Below, one piece after another: positions 1 through 9,241 of a DNA stretch of 64,000 bases; the first letter of the stretch is position 1, and each line of letters begins with the position of its first letter. The notes beneath the pieces are model-generated. The model saw nothing but the letters and a program-made list of their open reading frames with translations. It was not told the origin of the DNA and searched no databases. Made by a program: the position numbers and the translations under genes. The DNA is from Roseobacter sp. HKCCD6576-2 (GTDB lineage: Bacteria > Pseudomonadota > Alphaproteobacteria > Rhodobacterales > Rhodobacteraceae), in the NCBI RefSeq assembly GCF_013179285.1, contig NZ_WVNW01000002.1:434001-498000 (forward strand), written 5' to 3'.

Positions 1-895
1 GTGCTCGGAGAACGGGTTCCTGATGGATGACGGGGTTGTGGCGCGGCTCGATGACGAGACGTTCCTGGTGCACACCACCACGGGCGGTGCCGATCACATC
101 TACGCCCATATGGAAGATTGGCTGCAATGCGAATGGTGGGATTGGCGGGTGCACACCGCCAATGTCACCGAGCAATGGGCGCAGATCGCGGTTGTGGGTC
201 CGAAAGCGCGGGCGGTGCTGGAGAAACTCGGCGGCGATATGGATTTGTCGGCGGAGGCCTTGCCCTTCATGGCTTGGGCCGAGGGCAAGATCGGCGAATT
301 CGACGCGCGGGTGTTCCGGATTTCCTTCTCTGGCGAGTTGAGTTTCGAAGTTGCCGTGCCGGCCAGCCAGGGACGGGCATTCTGGGATGCCCTGCATGAG
401 GCCGGGGCCGAGTTCGATGCCACGGCCTATGGCACCGAAGCGCTGCATGTGATGCGGGCCGAAAAAGGCTTCATCATGATCGGTGACGAGACCGACGGCA
501 CGGTGATCCCGCAAGATTTGGGCCTCGATTGGGCAATCTCCAAGAAGAAAGAGGACTACCTGGGCAAGCGGGCGCAGGCGCGGAGCTATATGACCGACCC
601 GGACCGCTGGAAACTGGTCGGTCTGGAGACCTTGGACGGTTCCGTTCTGCCCGATGGCAGCTATGCGCTGGCCGATGGACGAAACGCCAATGGGCAGCGC
701 AACACCCAAGGCCGCGTGACCTCGACCTATCACTCGCCGACGCTGAACCGGGGGATTGCCATGGGGCTGGTCCGCCATGGACCGGATCGGATGGGGGAGG
801 TGTTGGAGTTCAACACCGTGACCGACAAAGTGATCAAAGCCCGCATCGTCAGCCCGGTCTTCTATGACCCGGACGGGGAGAAGCAGAATGTCTAA
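1..895 (+). CDS. soxA: Sarcosine oxidase subunit alpha, C-terminal part (5' end outside window)
   Basis: The open frame runs in from the left edge, and about 298 residues are visible. They match the C-terminal aminomethyltransferase (GcvT-like) region of heterotetrameric sarcosine oxidase alpha, which passes the methyl group of sarcosine to tetrahydrofolate. Visible family signatures are a Cys-Ser-Glu-Asn-Gly-Phe start, GTEALHVMRAEKGFIMIGDE and the C-terminal PVFYDPDGEKQNV. The frame continues upstream of the first Met at 23 (Cys-Ser-Glu-Asn at the edge), so that Met is internal. The stop overlaps the start of soxG by 8 bases, as in a soxBDAG operon. I am confident of the family; only this end can be seen. 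Confidence 0.93.
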   Translation, partial: CSENGFLMDDGVVARLDDETFLVHTTTGGADHIYAHMEDWLQCEWWDWRVHTANVTEQWAQIAVVGPKARAVLEKLGGDMDLSAEALPFMAWAEGKIGEFDARVFRISFSGELSFEVAVPASQGRAFWDALHEAGAEFDATAYGTEALHVMRAEKGFIMIGDETDGTVIPQDLGLDWAISKKKEDYLGKRAQARSYMTDPDRWKLVGLETLDGSVLPDGSYALADGRNANGQRNTQGRVTSTYHSPTLNRGIAMGLVRHGPDRMGEVLEFNTVTDKVIKARIVSPVFYDPDGEKQNV

Positions 896-1460
896 GGTGA
901 GTGCGTTGATGGGGGCCACGGCCCAAGGTTTTGCCGCGGTGAAAGAGCTCGGGCTGCAAGGCATGGTGACGCTGAAGGCGGACCTGTCCACGCCGGAGGC
1001 CGCAAAGGCGGTGCAGGCCGCCACCGGGCTGGCTTTGCCGACCCAAAGGGGAATCGCCGAAGGCGAGTCTGGGGCCGTCGCTTGGATGGCGCGCGATGAG
1101 CTTTTGATTCTTTGCGGGCATGACCAGGCGGATGCCTGCGTTGCAACCCTAAGCTCCGAATTGACGGGCGCACATCACTTGGCGGTCAATGTCTCGGACG
1201 CCCGCGCGTTTTTCGCGATTGAAGGTGCGGGCGCGCGCGAGGTCCTGGCGAAGCTTGCGCCGGTCGACCTGCGCCCGGGTGTGTTTGAACCGGGCGAGAT
1301 GCGCCGCACGCGTCTTGCGCAGGTTCCGGCGGCCTTCTGGATGACCGGCCCGGACAGCTTTCGGCTGATCTGCTTCCGATCGGTCGCGCGCTATGTGTTT
1401 GATCTGTTGACCCTGTCGGCAAAACCCGGCGGAGAGGTGGATTACTATCGCGGCCTATAA
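888..1460 (+). CDS. soxG: Sarcosine oxidase subunit gamma
   Basis: A 190-residue protein resembling the gamma subunit of heterotetrameric sarcosine oxidase, a small GcvT-like subunit that completes the alpha-beta-gamma-delta complex. I chose the ATG at 888, which overlaps the end of soxA and implies translational coupling; a longer frame from 864 lies wholly inside soxA. The C-terminal pattern (SFRLICFRSVARYVFDLL) is typical of SoxG. No gene follows in the operon; about 80 bases later a separate transcription unit begins. Confidence 0.9.
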   Translation: MSKVSALMGATAQGFAAVKELGLQGMVTLKADLSTPEAAKAVQAATGLALPTQRGIAEGESGAVAWMARDELLILCGHDQADACVATLSSELTGAHHLAVNVSDARAFFAIEGAGAREVLAKLAPVDLRPGVFEPGEMRRTRLAQVPAAFWMTGPDSFRLICFRSVARYVFDLLTLSAKPGGEVDYYRGL

Positions 1461-1540
1461 GCGCCCGCTCTTAGCCTCATTTTCTCCAGAATCAAGAAAT
1501 AGACCTGGATCACTATTTACCTAGTGATGGAGTGTCTTTC

Positions 1541-2284
1541 ATGTCTCGCGACGCAATACCCACTGTCGCCATGCCGCGCCCGCGGCAGCGTGGTCCGAAA
1601 CCTCTGACGCTAGTTATTGTGTTCGCGCTGCTACCTTTTGCCTTTTCGCTTTGGTACATAAGGAGACAGCGGCTTGACGGTGGTTTCTATATGCCAACCG
1701 AGTTCCTCGATGCGCAGCAACAGATGATCAACATGCTCGGCATCTTGCTGATCGTTCCGGTCATTGGCCTGATCTTGTACATCACGATCCTGCTGGCCTT
1801 TGAGCGCCAACACCGGTTGGGACGTAGCGCGCTCTTGCTTGCGCTTTGCCTGGTCTTCGGCGGGATTGCCTACAGCGAGCGCTATCTGAAGAGTGCGATT
1901 ACCCAGCCGTTGGCGGCAGCGGAGATCGCCAGTTACGCTGCGCAGGCCTTGTCGGATGGTCCAGATGGCCCGCTTTCGGAGTTTCGCTACGAAAGCCGCG
2001 TCTTCATGATCATCCTTGATGTTCCGCCTGACAAAGATTTGGCCAGCGTGGCGAGCGAGATGCCACCGCAGGAACTGCTTTATCGCTCGTTTTGCCGGTC
2101 TTTTGGTCGTTTGTTCTCAGGCCCTGTGGACCGGTTGGATCTAATTGGAAGAAACGCGACCGAAAGCTATCGTCTGCGCACCTTCTCACGCGAAGAATGC
2201 CGGACTTGGTACCTGCTGAACCGTGTTGCATCCCGGCGACCGCTCGAGTTGCCACCTCACTGGCCCGCGCCCTCGCAGACCTGA
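1541..2284 (+). CDS. Hypothetical membrane protein with three predicted membrane segments
   Basis: I do not recognise this 247-residue protein. It has a basic N-terminus (residues about 12-21), hydrophobic segments near 22-41, 64-86 and 95-112, and then a soluble C-terminal domain of about 135 residues with two Cys residues. This suggests a membrane-anchored protein with its larger domain on one face. I preferred the ATG at 1541, which has a purine-rich TGGAG eight bases upstream, over the GTG at 1532. It stands alone between soxG and sodB, with about 120 bases before sodB. No function can be offered. Confidence 0.6.
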   Translation: MSRDAIPTVAMPRPRQRGPKPLTLVIVFALLPFAFSLWYIRRQRLDGGFYMPTEFLDAQQQMINMLGILLIVPVIGLILYITILLAFERQHRLGRSALLLALCLVFGGIAYSERYLKSAITQPLAAAEIASYAAQALSDGPDGPLSEFRYESRVFMIILDVPPDKDLASVASEMPPQELLYRSFCRSFGRLFSGPVDRLDLIGRNATESYRLRTFSREECRTWYLLNRVASRRPLELPPHWPAPSQT

Positions 2285-2408
2285 GGCGCGTTATCCTCAA
2301 GGCGGTCCTTCATAAAGTCTGGCTTTCTCGCGGCTCTGCCCTTGACGACGCGGCCCAATCGCCCGAGATGTCTGGAGACGCATCAAGCCAACAAAGAGGG
2401 GCCCGACC

Positions 2409-3011
2409 ATGGCATTCGAACTTCCCGATCTTCCTTACGCTCATGACGCGCTTGCCGATAACGGCATGTCGAAAGAGACGTTGGAATATCACCACGACCT
2501 GCACCACAAGGCCTATGTGGACAATGGCAACAAGCTGATCGCCGGCACCGAATGGGACGGCAAATCGCTCGAAGAGATCATCACCGGCACTTATGACGCG
2601 ACCGCCGTGGCGCAGAATGGTATCTTCAACAACATCAGCCAGCTGTGGAACCACAACCAGTTCTGGGAAATGATGGGCCCGGGCGTCGCCGCCATGCCAG
2701 GCGAGTTGGAAAGCCGCATCACCGACGCGTTCGGCTCGGTCGATGAGTTCAAATCGCAATTCTCCGCCGCGGGCGCCGGACAGTTTGGCTCTGGCTGGGC
2801 CTGGCTGGTGGTCGACACTGATAGCACGCTGAAAATCACCAAAACCGAAAACGGTGTGAACCCGCTCTGCTTCGGCCAAACCGCGCTTTTGGGGTGCGAT
2901 GTGTGGGAACACTCCTATTACATTGATTTCCGGAACAAACGCCCGGCCTATCTCACCAACTTCCTCGACAACCTGGTGAATTGGGAGAATGTGGCAAGCC
3001 GGTTGGGCTAA
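2409..3011 (+). CDS. sodB: Superoxide dismutase, iron type
   Basis: A 200-residue cytosolic Fe superoxide dismutase that converts superoxide to oxygen and hydrogen peroxide. The metal-binding pattern is visible: EYHHDLHHKAYVD near the N-terminus (His28), NHNQFW in the middle and DVWEHSYYIDF near residues 164-172 (Asp164, His168). The spacing and the GSGWAWLV segment agree with the Fe/Mn family, and overall length and start are closest to SodB. A GAGGGG ribosome site lies just before the ATG. A strong hairpin terminator follows about 30 bases after the stop, so the gene is probably monocistronic. Confidence 0.95.
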   Translation: MAFELPDLPYAHDALADNGMSKETLEYHHDLHHKAYVDNGNKLIAGTEWDGKSLEEIITGTYDATAVAQNGIFNNISQLWNHNQFWEMMGPGVAAMPGELESRITDAFGSVDEFKSQFSAAGAGQFGSGWAWLVVDTDSTLKITKTENGVNPLCFGQTALLGCDVWEHSYYIDFRNKRPAYLTNFLDNLVNWENVASRLG

Positions 3012-3037
3012 CCCCTTTCTTTCCCGAGTGACTGAGA

Positions 3038-3067
3038 CAAGGCCCGCCAGTGCGCGGGCCTTTTTCA
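3038..3067 (+). terminator. Rho-independent terminator after sodB
   Basis: GGCCCGC and GCGGGCC form a perfect 7-bp stem (3041-3047 and 3054-3060) with a 6-base loop, followed directly by a run of five T. It lies about 30 bases after the sodB stop and ends that transcript before the transporter gene. Confidence 0.9.
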
Positions 3068-3123
3068 TGTCTTGACGCTGCCAAAACGTCGTGAAACGGC
3101 TGGTCCGTTGGAAGGGATTGGGA

Positions 3124-4005
3124 ATGAGCGAGGCAGCCAAAGGCGTGCTGGCGATGATGGCGGCTTGTGTCATCTGGGGCCTATCGCCGATCTTCTACAA
3201 GCTGCTGTCCGAGGTGCCGCCGCTAGAGGTTTTGGCGCATCGTACGCTTTGGTCTTTGGCGGTGTTTGGCCTAGTCTTGGCGGGGCAGCGGCGGTTGCGC
3301 GAGCTGCCCAAGGCTTTGTCCGGCGCGCGGGCCTTGGGGTTGGTCTTTGTCGCGGCGCTGATGATCTCGGCCAATTGGTTCTTGTTCATTTATTCGGTGC
3401 AAGTCGGGCGCACAGTCGAATCCGCCCTGGGCTATTACATTTTTCCGCTTGTCGCCGTTTTGATTGGGGCGGTGGTGCTTGGCGAACGGCTCGGTACGGC
3501 GCAATGGGTCGCTGTGGAGTTGGCCGCCGTCGCGGTGACCGTCCTGACGGTCGGGCTCGGTGTTGCGCCTTGGATTTCTATCACCTTGGCGGTGACCTTC
3601 GGCATTTATGGCTTGTTGAAGCGATGGGTGGCGGCGGGGCCTGTCGTGTCGGTCTCGGCAGAGGTTTTGCTGCTTGCGCCGCTTGCCTTGGGCTATCTGA
3701 TTTGGTTGGGTGCGGGGCAGGGTGCCTTTGGGCATGATATCTGGCTGAGCCTGCTGCTTGTGCTGGCCGGACCGATGACCGCCATTCCGCTGATCTTGTT
3801 TTCCTACGCCGCGAAACGCGCGGCGATGTCGACGATTGGGCTGGTCCAATATCTCAACCCGACCCTGCAATTCGCAACCGCAGTCCTGATACTTGGAGAG
3901 GTGATCACCCTCTGGCACGCCATCGCCTTTCCGATCATCTGGCTCGCGTTGGCGATCTATTCCTGGGCCAGTCTTAGGCGCGGGCCGAGTCCAAAGCCGT
4001 CATGA
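3124..4005 (+). CDS. rarD: RarD-like transporter of the EamA (DMT) superfamily
   Basis: A 293-residue membrane protein with about ten hydrophobic helices, matching the RarD branch of drug/metabolite transporters. Typical features are the opening GVLAMMAACVIWGLSPIFYKLL, the HRTLWSL segment and the LQYLNPTLQFATAVLILGE stretch in the second EamA half. The transported compound is unknown for most of the family. I chose the ATG at 3124, preceded by GGGATTGGGA, over an upstream GTG at 3091 that lacks a good ribosome site. Its end overlaps the 3' end of the convergent LOG-family gene by about 30 bases. Confidence 0.85.
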   Translation: MSEAAKGVLAMMAACVIWGLSPIFYKLLSEVPPLEVLAHRTLWSLAVFGLVLAGQRRLRELPKALSGARALGLVFVAALMISANWFLFIYSVQVGRTVESALGYYIFPLVAVLIGAVVLGERLGTAQWVAVELAAVAVTVLTVGLGVAPWISITLAVTFGIYGLLKRWVAAGPVVSVSAEVLLLAPLALGYLIWLGAGQGAFGHDIWLSLLLVLAGPMTAIPLILFSYAAKRAAMSTIGLVQYLNPTLQFATAVLILGEVITLWHAIAFPIIWLALAIYSWASLRRGPSPKPS

Positions 4006-4582
4006 TGGCCGGGATCGTGTCGATCACGCGGAAGAACTCGAGCAAGCTCGCCTCGGCGAACCCTTGATCGACCAGATGGGTCATCATCCCAATCAGCGGG
4101 TCCCAATACTGCGCGGTGTTCATCAAAAGGATCGGCTTTTGATGCAGGCCCAGTTGCCGCCAGGTGAGCACTTCGAAGAACTCGTCCAGCGACCCCGCGC
4201 CACCGGGCAAAACCACGATGGCATCGGAGTTCATGAACATCACCTTTTTGCGTTCATGCATATTCTCAGTGATGATGAACCGGCCCAGATCGCGCTTGCC
4301 AACTTCGCGGCTCAAAAGATGGGTCGGAATAACCCCGAATGTGTCGCCACCATTGGTTTGGGCCGCGCGTGCCACGGCCCCCATCAGCCCAACATCGCCA
4401 GCCCCATAGACCAGCCGCATGCCAGCCTGAGCCAGCGCTTCACCAAGCGCCGTCGCATCGGCCATATATTCGGGATCGGCCCCCGGACGCGAGCCGCAAT
4501 AGACACAGACGGAGAAAGTCAAACGCGCAACCCTTGCACAAAGAGGTGTTTTGCCCCCTGATAGTCGTGTTGATACAGTCAC
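3974..4582 (-). CDS. LOG family protein (TIGR00730 type)
   Basis: A Rossmann-fold protein of the LYSINE DECARBOXYLASE/LOG family. Members act as phosphoribohydrolases on nucleoside monophosphates, including cytokinin ribotides. The signature is present as PGGAGSLDEFFEVLTWRQLG (Ser in place of the usual Thr), and the N-terminal CVYCGSRPG and VYGAGDVGLMG segments fit. The start is uncertain: the ATG at 4582 gives 202 residues, and a TTG at 4522 with AAGGG upstream gives 182. The shorter form begins at the point where family similarity begins. It is divergent from the LysM gene and converges on rarD. Confidence 0.85.
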   Translation of the reverse strand: MTVSTRLSGGKTPLCARVARLTFSVCVYCGSRPGADPEYMADATALGEALAQAGMRLVYGAGDVGLMGAVARAAQTNGGDTFGVIPTHLLSREVGKRDLGRFIITENMHERKKVMFMNSDAIVVLPGGAGSLDEFFEVLTWRQLGLHQKPILLMNTAQYWDPLIGMMTHLVDQGFAEASLLEFFRVIDTIPAIMTALDSARA

Positions 4583-4646
4583 TCAACCCGGCGTGCGCGC
4601 ATTCAAGACGCGGCAAAAAGCACCGGGACTCGGCTTGGATGGGGAA

Positions 4647-5861
4647 ATGGCCTTAGGCACTGGTACAGGGTTCAACGGTAGCGCCGTTGCTATTGGCGCA
4701 GGCGCTGCGGCAGCGGTGGCTGTCGCAGCGATTGTTGGATGGTCGGTCTTCTTGGCGCCGGGTCCGGTCGATCCGGATCAGATCGCAACGTCAATAGCAG
4801 GGTCGGAGCAAGATGGCGCGCCGATCATCGAAGAAACTGAGGTTGTGACAGACCAGGCCGCCGATACGGACAGCGCCGTATCTGATGCTGCTGCGACGCC
4901 CTCAGTCGAGCCCTCATCGCCGCGCGGGCCCGAGATTGACGTGGTGCGGGTTGAGCCGACCGGTGCGACTGTCATTGCGGGCCGAGCGCAGCCAGGCGCG
5001 GATGTCACGCTGATGCTGGATGGTGATGAGATTGACGTGGCGCGCGCCGATGACAGCGGCGATTTTGTTGCGATGCTGTCCCTGCCGGCCTCCGAAACGC
5101 CGCGCGTTTTGAGCCTGGAGACGACGTCGGACGGCGGCGAGGTTTTGGCCGCAGAGGAGAGCCTCATTATCGCGCCGACCACCGGGCCAATCGAAACCGC
5201 GGCGGAGGAGACACAAGCGCCATCAGGTGATGCGAGCACGGCCGAGACAGAGTTGGCAGCTGCGATAGACGCGACTGAGAGCGCGGCGGAACCCACGCCC
5301 ACATCGGAGCCGGAGGCCCCCACGGTTCTGGTTGCCGATGACAGCGGTGTGCGTGTGCTGCAGCCGTCGGACGGTGCCGGTCCCTCGGTGCAAGATCAGA
5401 TCGTGCTCGATACCATCACCTATGATCTGGAGGGCGAGGTGGTGCTCGCCGGGCGTGGGCAGGCGACCAGTGGATTGCAGGTCTATCTCGACAATCAACC
5501 GATCCGACTGGCTGAGATCGATCCCGAAGGGCAATGGCGCGCCGAACTGCCGGAGGTCGACCCGGGCACCTACACGCTGCGCGTCGATCAGGTCGATGCC
5601 GGGGGCCAAGTTGTCAGCCGCGTCGAGACGCCGTTCTTGCGTGAAGAGCCCGCGGTTTTGGCCGCGTTGCCGCAAGCGGACTCCGGTGTATCGGTCGTCA
5701 CCGTCCAGCCGGGCTTCACCCTATGGGGGATCGCCAAAGACCGTTTTGGCGAAGGCATTCTATATGTTCAGGTTTATGAGGCGAACCAAGATCTGATCCG
5801 CGACCCGGATTTGATCTTCCCAGGTCAGGTCTTCACCATCCCGGAATTGGCGGCAGAGTAA
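4647..5861 (+). CDS. Membrane-anchored LysM domain protein
   Basis: A 404-residue protein with one N-terminal membrane segment (about residues 13-35), then a long acidic Ala/Glu/Pro-rich region with repeated Ig-like or carboxypeptidase-regulatory-like stretches (around 100-180 and 270-340), and a C-terminal LysM motif (about 357-402, FTLWGIAKDRFGEGILYVQVYEANQ). LysM binds N-acetylglucosamine polymers such as peptidoglycan, so the protein is probably an inner-membrane anchor reaching into the periplasm. The ATG at 4647 follows GGATGGGGAA. A frame from 4551 would overlap the divergent LOG gene and is less likely. Confidence 0.85.
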   Translation: MALGTGTGFNGSAVAIGAGAAAAVAVAAIVGWSVFLAPGPVDPDQIATSIAGSEQDGAPIIEETEVVTDQAADTDSAVSDAAATPSVEPSSPRGPEIDVVRVEPTGATVIAGRAQPGADVTLMLDGDEIDVARADDSGDFVAMLSLPASETPRVLSLETTSDGGEVLAAEESLIIAPTTGPIETAAEETQAPSGDASTAETELAAAIDATESAAEPTPTSEPEAPTVLVADDSGVRVLQPSDGAGPSVQDQIVLDTITYDLEGEVVLAGRGQATSGLQVYLDNQPIRLAEIDPEGQWRAELPEVDPGTYTLRVDQVDAGGQVVSRVETPFLREEPAVLAALPQADSGVSVVTVQPGFTLWGIAKDRFGEGILYVQVYEANQDLIRDPDLIFPGQVFTIPELAAE

Positions 5862-5941
5862 GCCTTGTCCCCTGGTCATCCCCTGGCGGAGCGCCTAGAT
5901 TACCTCTTCTAGCGCCGCCAGCAGGAATTCCGTGCCAGCCC

Positions 5942-7783
5942 ATGCCTTCCGACATCTCGATCTCCGACGACAGCACCGATATTGAAGCCCGCGAGCGCCG
6001 CAGCGGCTGGCGCACGATCCGCAAAGTCGCGCCCTATCTGTGGCCGAAAGGCCAAGCTTGGGTGAAGTACCGGGTTGTCTTGGCGCTGGTCATGCTCGTC
6101 GTGGCCAAACTGGTCGCGGTGTTCACACCGTTTCTCTATAAAGCCGCCGTTGATGCGCTGGCCGGAGAGGGGGAAGGCTCCGCCGCGTGGCTTTTGATTT
6201 TCGGCGCGGTGGGCGTGACCATCGCCTATGGCGTCGCGCGCGCGGCCAATATCGGCTTCCAACAGCTTCGGGACGCGATTTTTGCCCGGGTAGCGCAACG
6301 CGCGCTCCGACAGTTGGCGCTCGAGACCTTCCGCCATATCCACGCGCTGAGCCTGCGCTATCACATCACACGGAAGACGGGCGGCTTGAGTCGGATCATC
6401 GAGCGTGGCGTGAAGGGCGTCGAGTTTTTGCTGCGGTTTCTGTTGTTCTCGGTTGGGCCACTGATTTTGGAACTCGCGCTGACCGGCATCATTCTGGCGG
6501 TCGTGTTCGACATCAATTATCTGATCGTGCTGTCGGTGACGATTGCGATCTATATCTGGTTCACCTTCAAGGTCACCGAATGGCGGGTGAAAATTCGCAA
6601 AGAGATGAATGACCAAGATACGGATGCGAACCAGAAGGCAATCGACAGTCTGCTCAACTTCGAAACCGTCAAGTATTTTGGCGCCGAGAACCGCGAGGCG
6701 ATGCGCTATGATGGCGCGATGGCGGGCTATGAGACAGCGGCGCTGAAGACGTCTTATTCTCTGGCGGCGTTGAATTTCGGGCAATCGCTGATCATCACCA
6801 CGGGGTTGGTGATTGTGATGGTGATGGCGGCTTTGGGCGTGCAGGATGGCAGCCTGACCGTGGGCGATTTTGTTATGGTCAACGCCTATATGATTCAGAT
6901 CACCATGCCGCTGAACTTCCTGGGCACGGTTTATCGCGAAATCCGGCAGAGCCTGGTGGATATGGGCGAGATGTTCGATCTGTTGGAGCAGCCCGCCGAG
7001 GTGACGGATCGTGCAGGTGCGCCGGAACTGGATTGCACCGAAGGGAACGTTGTCTTCGAGGATGTGGCCTTTGGCTATGACGCGGCGCGCCCGATTTTGA
7101 AAGGTGTCAGTTTCCGCGTGGCCCCAGGCAAGACCGTTGCCTTGGTCGGGCCGTCGGGGTCGGGCAAATCCACCATCGGGCGGCTTCTCTTCCGGTTTTA
7201 TGATGTGGATGGCGGCGCGATCCGGATCGACGGGCAGGATCTGCGCGAGATCACGCAAGACAGTCTGCATGCGCAGATTGGGGTGGTGCCGCAGGACACG
7301 GTGCTGTTCAACGACACCATCCGCTACAACATCGCCTATGGCCGCCCTGAGGCGACATTTGCTGAGATCGAGGCGGCGGCGCGGGCGGCAAAGATTCATG
7401 ACTTTATTGCCGCACTGCCCGAGGGGTACGAGACCGCGGTGGGCGAACGCGGTTTGAAACTGTCGGGCGGCGAGAAGCAGCGGGTGGGCATTGCCCGGAC
7501 CTTGCTGAAAGACCCGCCGATCCTGCTTTTGGATGAGGCGACCTCGGCGCTCGATACCGAAACCGAGCGCGATATTCAGGAAGAGTTGCGAATGATGGGG
7601 CAGGGGCGGTCCGTCATCACCATTGCGCACCGGCTTTCGACAGTTGTGGACGCCGATCAGATCATCGTGTTGGAGCGGGGGGAAATCGTCGAGGGTGGAA
7701 CCCATGATGAGTTGGTGGCCCGCGCCGGGCGTTATGCGGCGATGTGGCATCGCCAGATGGCCGAGGAAGAGAACGCCGCTTAA
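5942..7783 (+). CDS. ABC exporter, Atm1/HMT type (fused permease and ATPase)
   Basis: A 613-residue half-transporter with six membrane helices in roughly the first 320 residues and an ATP-binding domain after them. Walker A GPSGSGKST lies near 402-410, the signature LSGGEKQRVGIAR near 507, and Walker B with D-loop ILLLDEATSALD near 530. The NYLIVLSVTIAIYIWFTFKVTEWR and NFETVKYFGAE motifs are those of mitochondrial Atm1 and its bacterial homologues, which export glutathione-linked compounds and help in metal detoxification. It acts as a homodimer in the inner membrane. A large antisense frame across it is a coding shadow. The substrate is an inference from homologues. Confidence 0.92.
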   Translation: MPSDISISDDSTDIEARERRSGWRTIRKVAPYLWPKGQAWVKYRVVLALVMLVVAKLVAVFTPFLYKAAVDALAGEGEGSAAWLLIFGAVGVTIAYGVARAANIGFQQLRDAIFARVAQRALRQLALETFRHIHALSLRYHITRKTGGLSRIIERGVKGVEFLLRFLLFSVGPLILELALTGIILAVVFDINYLIVLSVTIAIYIWFTFKVTEWRVKIRKEMNDQDTDANQKAIDSLLNFETVKYFGAENREAMRYDGAMAGYETAALKTSYSLAALNFGQSLIITTGLVIVMVMAALGVQDGSLTVGDFVMVNAYMIQITMPLNFLGTVYREIRQSLVDMGEMFDLLEQPAEVTDRAGAPELDCTEGNVVFEDVAFGYDAARPILKGVSFRVAPGKTVALVGPSGSGKSTIGRLLFRFYDVDGGAIRIDGQDLREITQDSLHAQIGVVPQDTVLFNDTIRYNIAYGRPEATFAEIEAAARAAKIHDFIAALPEGYETAVGERGLKLSGGEKQRVGIARTLLKDPPILLLDEATSALDTETERDIQEELRMMGQGRSVITIAHRLSTVVDADQIIVLERGEIVEGGTHDELVARAGRYAAMWHRQMAEEENAA

Positions 7784-7964
7784 AGCAGGGAGGCGGCGGG
7801 CCGCGTCACGCCCCCTTCGGGAGCCCTTCTTGACCGGCGTTGCCACGGAGTTTTGGCTCGGGTCAGTTTATGCTTCTATATCTCGATCGAAGTTGGGGTG
7901 TTAGATTGAGGCTCTGATCGTCGGCCCAGATGCGATTGCGGAACTGGTGCGCCGATGGCCGCTC

Positions 7965-9164
7965 TTAGGCCTGACGATCAGCATATCTTTGCTTGAGCCA
8001 GGCCGCCCAGATGGCGAAGCCCAGACCCATCGCGGATGCCATAAGCATCAGGACAAGCAAGGTTTGTGGACCGTTGCTCTCTGAGACGAGATTGCCCGTC
8101 GCGGCGGTAAGGAGGGCACCGCCTGCAACGATGAGAGCACCGCTTAGTCCTGCAGCGCTCCCGGCGAGATCAGGACGCACCGACATAGCCCCGGCATTGC
8201 TTCCGAGCATTGTAATCCCGTTCCCAAGCCCGACGAAGAGAGTGCTGGCAAAGAAGAGTTCCGTCGAGGTGATCCCCAAAGCGAGCGGCACCAAGCCAGC
8301 CACTAGGCCAGAGCACGCAACAACCCGACCCGCAATCATCATGGTTGTCGGCTCAAAGCGCTTCCCTAAGCGACCGGCAAGGAACCCGCCGATCATAAAG
8401 CCAACCGTGATTGTCCCGATGTAGACCCCAAGTTCGGCGGTTGTGACATCAAAGCTGGACTGGGCGACGAGGGGTACGCCCGTCAAAAAGATGTAGAATG
8501 CGCCGACAGAGAGAGTGCCGCAGAGCGCGTAGGCCCAGAAAAGTGGTTCGCGGATAAGCGTCGTCGTGACAGACACTGGAGGGCCGGTATCCGGTGCTCT
8601 TTGTGGCTTCGTCTCTCCAAGATCCAACCAGCAAAGCAATAGCAATCCAAAGCCCCCGACAGCGTAGAAACCAAAGACAGACCGCCACCCAAAGAAGGTG
8701 TCCAGAACGCCACCCAGCATGGGAGCGATCATTGGGGCGATTGCCATGACCATCCCGATATATCCGATCAGGCTCACGGCCTCTCGTTCCGTTCTTGTGT
8801 CCCGGACTATCGCGAGAGACAGAGCATACCCGCCGATGACGCCACCCTGGAGCATCCGGCAGAGCAGAAAGGTCTCGATGTTCGGGGCAAAGGCGCACCC
8901 CACGGACGCAACTGCAAACACAAGCAGAGCCACCAACAGGACCGGTCGCCTGCCAATCCGGTCCGACAAGGGGCCTATGATGAGCTGAATGATAGCAGTC
9001 ATTGCCAGATATCTAGAGATTGCCCAGCTCACGGTGCCGTAGTCGGTTTCAAGATCGACAGCGATGTTGGCCAGAGAAGGCAAGAACATGTTGAGCGACA
9101 TGGGTGAGAACCCGGTCAACAGGATCAGTGTATCTAAATGCGGAGGTGTTCTTATGCGGGTCAT
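7965..9164 (-). CDS. Bcr/CflA-type multidrug exporter (MFS)
   Basis: A 399-residue, 12-helix major facilitator of the Bcr/CflA drug:proton antiporter group. FLPSLANIAVDL in helix 1, LIIGPLSDRIGRRPVLL in the helix 2-3 loop and the antiporter motif C region (GYIGMVMAIAPMIAPMLGG) are visible. I chose the ATG at 9164, where family similarity starts. An extended frame to a GTG at 9254 would read through a terminator hairpin and overlap a leader peptide, so it is rejected. There is no clear Shine-Dalgarno before 9164. Upstream lie a promoter, a 15-codon leader and a U-tract terminator, indicating attenuation control. The drug substrate is unknown. Confidence 0.9.
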   Translation of the reverse strand: MTRIRTPPHLDTLILLTGFSPMSLNMFLPSLANIAVDLETDYGTVSWAISRYLAMTAIIQLIIGPLSDRIGRRPVLLVALLVFAVASVGCAFAPNIETFLLCRMLQGGVIGGYALSLAIVRDTRTEREAVSLIGYIGMVMAIAPMIAPMLGGVLDTFFGWRSVFGFYAVGGFGLLLLCWLDLGETKPQRAPDTGPPVSVTTTLIREPLFWAYALCGTLSVGAFYIFLTGVPLVAQSSFDVTTAELGVYIGTITVGFMIGGFLAGRLGKRFEPTTMMIAGRVVACSGLVAGLVPLALGITSTELFFASTLFVGLGNGITMLGSNAGAMSVRPDLAGSAAGLSGALIVAGGALLTAATGNLVSESNGPQTLLVLMLMASAMGLGFAIWAAWLKQRYADRQA

Positions 9165-9188
9165 CTTGGCGTTCTGATCTGTAGAAAC

Positions 9189-9214
9189 AAAAAGCCCCCG
9201 AGAATGTCGGGGGC
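9189..9214 (-). terminator. Intrinsic terminator (attenuator) between leader peptide and drug pump
   Basis: On the minus strand GCCCCCGA and TCGGGGGC (9214-9207 and 9201-9194) form a perfect 8-bp stem with a 5-base loop, followed directly by five T. It sits after the leader stop and 25 bases before the pump ATG, so it would stop transcription unless its 5' arm is captured. Its 5' flank (CCATGCGCC, 9220-9212) can pair with GGTGCATGG inside the leader gene (9255-9247). Confidence 0.85.
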
Positions 9215-9241
9215 GCATGGAAACGTTCATGGAGAACTTTA

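Noticed and set aside
5909-7846. 645-codon open frame on the minus strand across the ABC exporter
   Set aside because: It is a coding shadow: its protein is Arg/His/Gln-rich with no family pattern, while the plus strand encodes a complete Atm1-type transporter.
7914-7981. 9-bp inverted repeat CTGATCGTC / GACGATCAG at the end of the drug pump gene
   Set aside because: The arms are 50 bases apart, one is inside the coding region, and no T run follows; likely chance.
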